From: an uncultured Lachnospiraceae bacterium
Lineage (GTDB): Bacteria; Bacillota; Clostridia; Lachnospirales; Lachnospiraceae
DNA length: 36,536 nucleotides
Direction: 5' to 3'
NCBI GenBank assembly: GCA_947588005.1
Contig: CANPYE010000012.1
Span: 1-36,536 of the forward strand
The translations under genes were made by a program, and so were the position numbers. This document shows, piece after piece, positions 25,301 through 31,835 of this stretch. The stretch's first letter is position 1; each line of letters begins with the position of its first letter. A model generated the notes under the pieces. That model did no database searches and was not told where the DNA came from. It saw only the letters and a program-made list of their open reading frames with translations.

Positions 25301-25651
25301 TGGATCAAGACCTGCAGGCCGCGCGGCGGCGTTACCGAATTTATTCAGGTACGCGATGTGACGGCACGAAACTGCGATTGCCCGGTATGGATCTTTAATA
25401 ATTATTCCAGTACCAGCGTCCATGCGAATCCTGCGGCCGATCCGCCGGTAGTTCGCCGTATGGTATTTGAGAATGTGCGCGGGAGCGCTGATAATAAGCG
25501 GGGCTTTGTAGTCGATGGCGTGGAGGACTGTCCGGTGTCGGATGTTCATTTCCGCGGCGCGGACAATGGCGGGAGGCCCAATGTGATACGGTATGGCGAG
25601 AATGTGACCGGACTCGATACAGAGAACGAGAAAGTGAGGGAGACGAATTGA
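22382..25651 (+). CDS. GH28-like (polygalacturonase fold) enzyme with N-terminal Ig-like and FnIII domains
   Basis: A 1089-aa protein from ATG 22382, chosen for its GGAAAGG site 7 bp upstream; ATG 22325 overlapping the permease stop would add 19 residues. In order: two bacterial Ig-like (Big_2) domains (nt about 22850-23100 and 23430-23710), a third probable one (about 23710-24060), an FnIII domain (about 24060-24330) and a right-handed beta-helix GH28 domain (about 24330-25610) starting with EYGAVGDG. GH28 motifs are altered: NGDGIDP for NTDGIDP (Asp887 kept), TGDDPVAIKSG kept (Asp908, Asp909), but GHG reads GFG (Phe945) and RIK reads WIK (Trp974). No signal peptide is seen, so it is probably cytoplasmic. 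GH28 enzymes cleave galacturonans or rhamnogalacturonan. The exact substrate is uncertain. Confidence 0.85.
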   Translation: MYRDRNGRDGIAILPQVEGKSGQSASRVVMNRKMYPLYVGGSAAEGFRDSAEKGSSFLLSVKVYSETYSASDLMWKIDDNSIVDFDDRDCGGYVSLNPEECAPETESRETCAATAVSRRVRALRTGITAVRASLPDGSFAECIFTVIDFFTRLTAADVELNTGELYLKAGEAARLFPILYPKDIFGNGRLETAVVWHSCDVNVAKVERGIVTAVADGETDIVVCTADVERQAICHVVVGPKAGSDKAADGGIPDTDSYGFPAPQMIGVGERLELRLPAGAGKRICWVSENRYVADVDKDGIVTGLSASLAQRVDASGLEVMEIPEPVWIYATDMLGGRTVKYSLYVRPAGVPVMGMSVSPENTVLSAGSSRILTAAVSPSAPREETVLWESSDETVLKIYPVKDSVSGTAQARIIAVRCGAAVVTARFGGIAEAVCHVRVMREGKKLEAFSLDDREISVDQVYRFAPALSEEAQNRKLYWVTSDYETATMDREGNVQGYRPGVCQIYAIADDSLTEEQKAWLKTLGTNTKNPEKDEKFREILSDAVYGVCELRVKEESVCLRNLHVVEESVTDHSVLLLWNRASLLDAKELREYDIYQNGNRIGTTAKLGYRAESLNPEQEYHFAVEAIGNKGEILAYAETAVTTKPLSAIRSVLEYGAVGDGRRLETIFIQKAIDDCPKGGTVLLPAGHIFISGALFLKSDMTFRVDGILMGSIDPKDYPRVISRWEGWRKLNCPAAVWDNTSAKVPDSHCPHASLLNAGCYDEGLPGTTGPYHVENLVICGNGQINANGFTLAYNEGPNINIGKFVGIDTYPVQDASLRGSVLRIHNGRNIYVKEVQIAYAPFWTVHTIYCDRITFDGLEVVSMGDGDGGKGSDLFYCGHVFNGDGIDPEHCTNVNIFDVWFTTGDDPVAIKSGRNREGNELDKPNAYIRVTDCVSRWSLGGFGIGSESASGSHDLIFQNLDIRDIVLNGIWIKTCRPRGGVTEFIQVRDVTARNCDCPVWIFNNYSSTSVHANPAADPPVVRRMVFENVRGSADNKRGFVVDGVEDCPVSDVHFRGADNGGRPNVIRYGENVTGLDTENEKVRETN

Positions 25652-26703
25652 AAGCAGAATGCAGGCCGAAATCTGAAACCGGGCAGGAAAATAGCCAAGC
25701 CGGTTCGTTCGTGCATGGGGCAATTGAAGATTTCACACAGTGGCTGGACACGGACGGACATGTGATCAACGCAAGCGATGGCGGGATCATTTACGTGGAA
25801 GGCAGATATCACTGGTATGGTCAGGCGCTGCGTCCTCTTCCTTCCGGCGCGCAGGGACGCGGGGGCCAAAGTACAACTGCGGGTGTGGTTATGTATGAAT
25901 CTGAGGATCTGTATCACTGGAGGTACGAGGGCGTGATCCTGGCATGTTCGGAGACTTCGGACGGGCCGCTTCGCGCGCCGATGCGGTTTGAACGGCCGAA
26001 AATCCTTTACAATGAGAAAACCGGGCAGTATGTGCTCTGGTGTCATTATGTAGGATATCCGGGCGATCATGGCTTCATTCCGGGTACAGGAGAAGCCGGC
26101 GTGGCAGTCTGCGACCGGGTCAACGGAAGCTATACATGGCTGGGAAGTCTGCGGCCGGTAGATGGATCCGGCATGGTTCGGGACTGCACAGTCTTTCAGG
26201 ATCGTGACGGCAGCGCGTATTTTATTTTCGACCGTCAGAGCCTTAGTGAGCCGGAGAACCGCTGCCTTTATATCGTGAAGCTGTCGGACGACTATCAGAC
26301 GATGACCGGCGAATACCGCAGAATCGAACCGGCATATCGGCGGGAAGCCGCGGCGATCGTGTATCACGACGGATATTATTATATGATCACATCAGGACTG
26401 ACTTCGTGGAGATTCAATCAGGCGAACTATTACCGGACGAAGGAGCTTATGGGGGAATGGGAGGATATGGGTGATCCCTGCGTAGGAGACGATACGAAGA
26501 CTACGTTTCACTCCCAGAGCACATTCATTTTCAAGGTAGAAGGCAGCGCAGACCATTACATCCATATGGCGGAGCGGCACAATACGGAGAATTTCCTGAA
26601 TTGTTCCTATATCTGGCTTCCGGTGGAATTCGGCGCGGATCATACGCTGCGTCTCAGATACCGGAAGGAATGGAAACTGGAGGACGGTTGGAGCAGGACA
26701 TAG
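25648..26703 (+). CDS. GH43-like five-bladed beta-propeller glycosidase
   Basis: A 351-aa protein starting at TTG 25648, overlapping the GH28 stop (TTGA), with GTGAGGGAG upstream. Blades with the GH43 pattern are visible: 'DTDGHVINASDGGIIYVEGR' then YHWYG (about 35-60), FERPKILYNEKTGQYVLW (about 112-130), RDCTVFQDRDGSAYFIF (about 177-193) and 'AAAIVYHDGYYYMITSGLT' (about 235-253). The 'INA..GGI' start resembles GH43 subgroups acting on galactans, some of which lack the usual Asp base; that is family knowledge, not shown here. No signal peptide is present. Likely role: trimming galactosyl or arabinosyl side chains of imported pectic fragments in the cytoplasm. Confidence 0.8.
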   Translation: MKAECRPKSETGQENSQAGSFVHGAIEDFTQWLDTDGHVINASDGGIIYVEGRYHWYGQALRPLPSGAQGRGGQSTTAGVVMYESEDLYHWRYEGVILACSETSDGPLRAPMRFERPKILYNEKTGQYVLWCHYVGYPGDHGFIPGTGEAGVAVCDRVNGSYTWLGSLRPVDGSGMVRDCTVFQDRDGSAYFIFDRQSLSEPENRCLYIVKLSDDYQTMTGEYRRIEPAYRREAAAIVYHDGYYYMITSGLTSWRFNQANYYRTKELMGEWEDMGDPCVGDDTKTTFHSQSTFIFKVEGSADHYIHMAERHNTENFLNCSYIWLPVEFGADHTLRLRYRKEWKLEDGWSRT

Positions 26704-26713
26704 AGAGAGGAAA

Positions 26714-29700
26714 ATGCGGAAGATGGATAAGATTTCGGAACTAAATCGGATATTTGAAAATCCTTCGGCGGTGCACAGGGGCATCCCTTTCTGGTCCTGG
26801 AACTGCAAAGTGACTGAAGAAATGATCGACTGGCAGTTGGACTGCTTTCGGGGCATGGGCTTCGGCGGCGTGGTCATTCATCCGCGGGTCGGACTGGATG
26901 TCGTGTACATGGGGGATGAATATCTGCGATTGACGAAATACGCGGTGGAGAAATGCAGGGAGAAGGGATTGCTATGCTGGCTGTACGATGACGACCGGTT
27001 CCCTTCCGGCGCGGCCGGCGGGATCGTGACAAAGGACTGGCGGATGCGGGGGAGATATCTGCTGCTGACGGAGAGGCATGGCGAGGGGCTGAAATCGCCG
27101 CTGGAAGAAGACAGAACGGGAATTATGCAGCACGGCCGGCAAATGGAAAAAGGGAAAGATGAACCGAAATTGTCGGAAACCGACGGAGTTTGTGCGTATC
27201 TGCTGCCCGAATATTGCCGGAATGCAGAAGAATTTGAAGAGGCGGCTTCCGGAACCCCTATCGGCTATTTTGCCGCCGCCTACGCAATCGATCTGCAGGA
27301 CGGGTTTCTGGCGGGCTACCGCCGTTTAACGACAGACGAGGAAATCCATGCAGCGCTTCAGCGGGGAGAACGGGTCCGGTTCGCTTATGTGCGGCTTCTG
27401 GAGGAGGAGCGGTGGTTCGAGGGCGAGGCGTATCTTGACACCATGAATCCGGCTGCGGTTCGGGCTTTTCTTGAAAGTACCCATGAGAAATACTATGAGC
27501 TGCTGGAGGATGAATTCGGCGGCAGTGTGCCGGCCATTTTCACCGATGAGCCGCGGATGGCGCCGCGGAAGAAGCGGCCGTTTAAGCTGAGCGCCGCTCT
27601 TTCCGATGAGGATATCGTCGTGCCCTACACGGAATACTTTCGGGCGCGGATGATGGAAAAGTACGGATCTGATCCGTTGGGTCAGCTGCCGGAGTATGTC
27701 TGGGAACTGCCGGACGGCGAAAAAAGCGCGTTCCGATATCGGTATCAGGACATGCTGGCGGAGTGCTTTGCCGGTGCGTTCATGGATCAGATCAGCGACT
27801 GGTGCGCGGAGCATGGAATCATGATGACCGGGCATGTACTCTGCGAGGACAGCCTGCAGGCGCAGACGTGGGCTTTGGGCGACTGTATGCGCTGCTATCG
27901 GGAGATGGATATGCCGGGCGTGGATGTGTTGGTGGATTACAGGCAGTTCGTGACGGTCAAGCAGGCGGTCAGCGTGGCGAAGCAGAGAGGATTAGATGGG
28001 GGCAGCAGGAAAGGGCGGAATGCGCTGGCAGGTAGTGAAAAGCAGAATGTACTGGCCGGTGAAAAACGGCGGAGTGGCTGCGAAGGCGTGGTCAGCGAAC
28101 TGTACGGTGTGACCGGGTGGGATTGTGATTTTAAGACGTATAAGCTGCAGGGAGACTGGCAGGCGGCGTTGGGCGTAACCGTGCGGGTGCCGCATCTGGC
28201 CTGGATGTCCATGGAGGGCGAGGCAAAGCGCGACTGGCCTGCATCCATTTTCTATCAGTCGCCGTGGTATACGCAGTTTCCGATGATTGAGGACTATTTT
28301 GCGCGGCTTCATACGGTTCTTACCCGGGGAAAGGCAGTGACCCGGGTGGCGGTGATCCATCCGGTAGAATCCGCATGGCTTCTGATGGGGCCAAATGACC
28401 AGACAGAGGACGCGCTTTCGAAGATGAGCCGTAGCTTCGATGAACTGGTGCGGTGGCTGCTGCTGGGATGTGTGGATTTTGATTTTGTGTCGGAGTCGCT
28501 GTTGGAAGAATACGCGTCGGAATCGCATTCCAAATGTAGAAAATGTGTGAAACATGCGGAACAGAACCGGATGAAGAAGGAAACGCATTGTGCCGTGTTC
28601 TCGGTGGGCCAGATGGCATATGAGGTTATTTTGGTACCCGGATTTCTGACAATCCGGGGGACGACGCTTGACCGGCTGGAACAGTTCGCGGCGAAGGGAG
28701 GTACCGTGCTGTTTGTTGGGACGGCGCCGGCGTATGTGGACGGCGTTCGGTCAGATCGGGCGGTGCATTTTGCGGAGAAATGTGCGGAAACAATGTATGC
28801 AGAAGAAGCCGCAGCCGAAATCACGCAGGTTCGGGGAATTCTTCCATGGGAAAAGAAAGTGATTCTGAACGCGTTGGAACCGTGGCGTGATGTGGAGATT
28901 CGCGGCGCAGACGGTACCCGCTCAGATAATCTGTTCTATCAGCTGCGGCAAGACGAGGGCTTTGGCTGGCTGTTCCTTTGTCATGTATATCCGCGTCCGG
29001 ATGCGACGGATCAGGCAGAACCGTATCGGATCCGACTGCGAGGAGAATATCATCCGGTTATATACGATGCAATGACTGGGGAATGCGCCGCGCAGGTATC
29101 GGATTCCGTGACAGTCTGTAAGAATGGGGACAATGTGTTCACGGAGTTTCCATGGACTTGTTATGCGCAGGACAGTTTGCTTCTGCGGTTGGATCCGGTG
29201 GCAGACCGTGAGGATCTGGGCCCGGAAAACAATGAAAGCTACGGTATGGGAACAGGCATAAGCTGTGCCCCGGCAGTACGTAATATCAGCCGACGGCCAG
29301 ACTTTGAGACTGTACTTGCCCTTCGCAAACCTGATACATGTGTGCGATCGGAGCCCAATATGCTTCTCTTGGACTATGCCAGATATCAGCTGGACGGCGG
29401 CCCCATTTCCGAAAAAATGGAGATCCTCCGTCTGGATAACCGGATCCGCAGTCAACTGGGACTGGATCCGCGCAGAGAGGATATGGAACAGCCATGGTTC
29501 ATGAAGGAGACAGAACGCCATGCGGTAACGCTATACTATGATTTCCGATCTGAATCAGATACATCAACGGCCCTCGGCATCGAACGCGCGGAAAACTGCC
29601 GGATCTGGCTGAATGAAGAAGAGGTGACGATTGCAGATTCCATGAAAGGATACAGCCGGCTGTGTGGAAAGCAGGTACTTCGCAGCTTTGCGGGAGATAC

Positions 29701-30310
29701 AGACAGTCAGGGACCCGCAGACTGGTACGTGGATCAGAGCATACGCGTGATTCCTCTTCCTGATATTCGTCCCGGGGAGAATTGGCTGAAGCTGGAGGTG
29801 CGCTTCAATCAGAAATCGAACCTGGAGAATCTTTACCTCTTGGGTGATTTCGACGTGAAACTGTGTGGTGGTCAGCCAATTGTATGTCCAAGGAAAAGCG
29901 AACAGACGCTCGGCGATATCACCGACCAGGGGATGCCGTTTTACACCGGCAATCTGGACTATCAGTTTCGGTTCCGGACAGAAGAAGCGGGAGAGTATGC
30001 GGTCCAGATCCGCCGTTTTGCGGCCCCGCTTCTGGGCATACAGATCGATGGCAGGGATGCCGGACAGCTCGCGTTTGCCCCACACCGGCTGGAACTGGGA
30101 TATCTGAACGCCGGGGAACATGAGCTGATGGTACGGCTTTACGGGAACCGGTTCAACGGCTTCGGTCATCTTCACAACGCTGACCGGAATTTCGAATGGA
30201 TCGGGCCCGCTGCCTACCGCACGGAAGGGGATCGGTGGACGGACAGCTATCTGCTTCGGCTGGCAGGGCTATTCTCAGAGGCGGAGATTCAGCGAGTTGG
30301 GAGTCGGTAG
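26714..30310 (+). CDS. GH106-like alpha-L-rhamnosidase family protein
   Basis: A 1198-aa protein without signal peptide, from ATG 26714 after GAGAGAGGAAA; ATG 26723 is an alternative. The N-terminal catalytic region has GH106-type stretches: RGIPFWSWNCKVTEEMIDWQ (about 22-41), MGFGGVVIHPRVGLDVVYM, YDDDRFPSGAAGGIVTKDW (about 92-110), TDEPRMAPRKK and 'VSELYGVTGWDCDFKTYKLQ'. The C-terminus has beta-sandwich domains ('LYYDFRSESD...', 'LKLEVRFNQKSNLENLYLLG'). GH106 enzymes remove alpha-L-rhamnose from rhamnogalacturonan-type glycans. Several insertions break up otherwise conserved parts (residues about 115-155, 425-457, 600-625). It is last of the three glycosidase genes behind the transporter. 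Confidence 0.85.
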   Translation: MRKMDKISELNRIFENPSAVHRGIPFWSWNCKVTEEMIDWQLDCFRGMGFGGVVIHPRVGLDVVYMGDEYLRLTKYAVEKCREKGLLCWLYDDDRFPSGAAGGIVTKDWRMRGRYLLLTERHGEGLKSPLEEDRTGIMQHGRQMEKGKDEPKLSETDGVCAYLLPEYCRNAEEFEEAASGTPIGYFAAAYAIDLQDGFLAGYRRLTTDEEIHAALQRGERVRFAYVRLLEEERWFEGEAYLDTMNPAAVRAFLESTHEKYYELLEDEFGGSVPAIFTDEPRMAPRKKRPFKLSAALSDEDIVVPYTEYFRARMMEKYGSDPLGQLPEYVWELPDGEKSAFRYRYQDMLAECFAGAFMDQISDWCAEHGIMMTGHVLCEDSLQAQTWALGDCMRCYREMDMPGVDVLVDYRQFVTVKQAVSVAKQRGLDGGSRKGRNALAGSEKQNVLAGEKRRSGCEGVVSELYGVTGWDCDFKTYKLQGDWQAALGVTVRVPHLAWMSMEGEAKRDWPASIFYQSPWYTQFPMIEDYFARLHTVLTRGKAVTRVAVIHPVESAWLLMGPNDQTEDALSKMSRSFDELVRWLLLGCVDFDFVSESLLEEYASESHSKCRKCVKHAEQNRMKKETHCAVFSVGQMAYEVILVPGFLTIRGTTLDRLEQFAAKGGTVLFVGTAPAYVDGVRSDRAVHFAEKCAETMYAEEAAAEITQVRGILPWEKKVILNALEPWRDVEIRGADGTRSDNLFYQLRQDEGFGWLFLCHVYPRPDATDQAEPYRIRLRGEYHPVIYDAMTGECAAQVSDSVTVCKNGDNVFTEFPWTCYAQDSLLLRLDPVADREDLGPENNESYGMGTGISCAPAVRNISRRPDFETVLALRKPDTCVRSEPNMLLLDYARYQLDGGPISEKMEILRLDNRIRSQLGLDPRREDMEQPWFMKETERHAVTLYYDFRSESDTSTALGIERAENCRIWLNEEEVTIADSMKGYSRLCGKQVLRSFAGDTDSQGPADWYVDQSIRVIPLPDIRPGENWLKLEVRFNQKSNLENLYLLGDFDVKLCGGQPIVCPRKSEQTLGDITDQGMPFYTGNLDYQFRFRTEEAGEYAVQIRRFAAPLLGIQIDGRDAGQLAFAPHRLELGYLNAGEHELMVRLYGNRFNGFGHLHNADRNFEWIGPAAYRTEGDRWTDSYLLRLAGLFSEAEIQRVGSR

Positions 30311-30339
30311 AAGCGATCGTTAAAAATATGCTGTAGTAA

Positions 30340-30504
30340 AATGAATACCTGGGCCGGCTCTATTATTACGCGCAGGATTATCTTGCCGAGGTCTCTAAAA
30401 AACGCGCAAAAGAAAACAAGGTAATCCGCGGATGTTCTGTAGAATCAGAGATCGGCAGGATACCCATGACTGTCTATGGTGCACTCGCATTAGCCCTGTT
30501 TTGA
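30340..30504 (+). pseudogene. Open-frame fragment resembling the C-terminus of an unrecognised protein
   Basis: This stretch reads without stop for 54 codons ('EYLGRLYYYAQDYLAEVSKK', then 'VIRGCSVESEIGRIPMTVYG') and ends in TGA, but it is preceded by stops and has no start codon or ribosome site. The composition is protein-like. I cannot name the family. It may be the tail of a gene lost by deletion between the GH106 and eutH genes. Confidence 0.35.
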
Positions 30505-30545
30505 CCCTGAAACAATTGGATGGGGTTTAAAATAAAGCGGGATTT

Positions 30546-30581
30546 ATCCGGGATTGAAAAGTCCCGGATTTGTGATAGAAT
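30546..30581 (+). promoter_or_regulatory. Candidate promoter with overlapping hairpin upstream of eutH-like gene
   Basis: TTGAAA (30554-30559), 16 bp, TAGAAT (30576-30581). ATCCGGGA (30546-30553) and TCCCGGAT (30562-30569) form a perfect inverted repeat that encloses the -35, so it may be an operator. Confidence 0.45.
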
Positions 30582-30624
30582 AATCTGGAATTTGGAGCAG
30601 AGGAAATACGGGAGGTCAGAATTG

Positions 30625-30693
30625 ATGAAGAAAGAATATTTTCAGGGCAGCAGGGAGCGGATCGCGCCCGGGATACCGGGGGCCGGGAAATGA
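30625..30693 (+). CDS. Short leader ORF (22 aa) coupled to eutH-like gene
   Basis: ATG 30625 has a strong GGAGG (30611-30615) 9 bp upstream, while the eutH-like ATG 30690 has only a poor one. The ORF encodes MKKEYFQGSRERIAPGIPGA plus GK and its TGA overlaps the next ATG (ATGA). It probably couples translation to the downstream gene or acts as a regulatory leader. The peptide itself resembles nothing I know. Confidence 0.5.
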   Translation: MKKEYFQGSRERIAPGIPGAGK

Positions 30694-31775
30694 ACCGCCT
30701 GCTGATGCTGATCCTGTCGGCCGGCGCGGTTCTGGGCGGGATCGACCGGATCCGGAACAATAAATACGGCTACGGGGCCAGGTTTGAGGAAGGCTTCCTT
30801 CTGCTGGGGCCAAGCGCCCTGTCGATGGCGGGAATGATCTGCCTGACGCCGGTTCTGGCGGATATCCTGGGTCGGGCGGTTATCCCTCTGTACCGGATGA
30901 TCGGCGTGGACCCGGCTATGTTCGGCAGTGTGCTGGCCATCGATATGGGCGGTTATCAGATGGCGAAGGAGCTGGCCGCAGACCCGCGGATCGGCAGCTA
31001 CGCCGGGATCGTCGCGTCGTCCATATTCGGCTGCACGGTGGTATTTACCATTCCGGTGGGGATGGGCGTGGTCAGGGGAGAGGAGTGGAAGAGCTTTGCC
31101 CGGGGAATCATGTACGGGCTGGCAGCCATGCCGGTCGGACTGGCTGTCGGGGGGCTTCTGGCGGGACTGTCTCCGCTTGCCTGTCTCCGGCAGAATCTGC
31201 CGGTGTTTCTGCCGGCGCTTTTGCTGCTGGTTGGTCTGCACAAGATCCCGGAGCAGATGATCAAGGGGTTCTGCGCGTTCGCCGGGGGTCTACGGGTGCT
31301 GATCACGGCGGGACTTATCCTGGCGGCGGTAGAATACATGTGCGGATGGAATCCGGTGAAAGGAATGGCGCCCATTACGGATGCGATGGCAGTGGTGGCT
31401 TCTATCGGCGTCGTGCTGCTGGGGAGTCTGCCTGCCGCCGAATTCCTGCAGCGGATTTTGAAAAAGCCGTTTGCCCGGCTGGGCAGACGGCTGGGAATGA
31501 AGCCCGAAAGCATGACGGGGCTTCTTTTGAGTCTGGTGAGCCTGTTCCCCATGCTTTCCCTCTACCATGAGATGGATGAGAGGGGCAGGGTCATGAACGC
31601 GGCATTCACGGTGAGCGCGGTGAGTCTGCTGGCCGCTCATATCGGCTTTGCCATGAGCACGGAGCCGCAGATGGCTGGCCCGATGATCGCCGCAAAGCTC
31701 TGCGGCGGCGCGGCCGCTGCGGCGTTGGCGTTTGGGATGTGCAGGAACAGAACCACACCCCATGCCCCGGCATAG
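30690..31775 (+). CDS. eutH: EutH-type ethanolamine transporter
   Basis: A 361-aa polytopic membrane protein with about ten hydrophobic helices. It matches EutH throughout: FEEGFLLLGPSALSMAGM (about 32-49), 'TPVLADILGRAVIPLYRMIG' (about 53-72), IDMGGYQMAKELA (about 84-96), FTIPVGMGVV, 'LVGLHKIPEQMIKGF' and 'FPMLSLYHEMDERGRVMNAA' (about 287-306). EutH carries ethanolamine into the cell. No other eut or microcompartment gene is visible in the window, so it is an orphan here. The start overlaps the leader ORF stop. No clear terminator follows before the HTH-HipA gene. Confidence 0.85.
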   Translation: MNRLLMLILSAGAVLGGIDRIRNNKYGYGARFEEGFLLLGPSALSMAGMICLTPVLADILGRAVIPLYRMIGVDPAMFGSVLAIDMGGYQMAKELAADPRIGSYAGIVASSIFGCTVVFTIPVGMGVVRGEEWKSFARGIMYGLAAMPVGLAVGGLLAGLSPLACLRQNLPVFLPALLLLVGLHKIPEQMIKGFCAFAGGLRVLITAGLILAAVEYMCGWNPVKGMAPITDAMAVVASIGVVLLGSLPAAEFLQRILKKPFARLGRRLGMKPESMTGLLLSLVSLFPMLSLYHEMDERGRVMNAAFTVSAVSLLAAHIGFAMSTEPQMAGPMIAAKLCGGAAAAALAFGMCRNRTTPHAPA

Positions 31776-31788
31776 CGTCTGCATTCTC

Positions 31789-31817
31789 TTGAAAATTGTT
31801 ATCATATATGATAACAT
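31789..31817 (+). promoter_or_regulatory. Perfect 20-bp palindromic operator in the promoter of the HTH-HipA fusion
   Basis: TGTTATCATATATGATAACA (31797-31816) is a perfect palindrome lying between a -35-like TTGAAA (31789-31794) and the start codon, overlapping the expected -10. Autorepression by the HTH domain of the downstream protein is the natural reading. Confidence 0.7.
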
Positions 31818-31835
31818 AGGAGAAGAAACGGAGAG

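Noticed and set aside
30690-31775. Ethanolamine microcompartment locus
   Set aside because: Only a EutH homologue is present; no eutBC, shell protein or regulator gene lies in the window.
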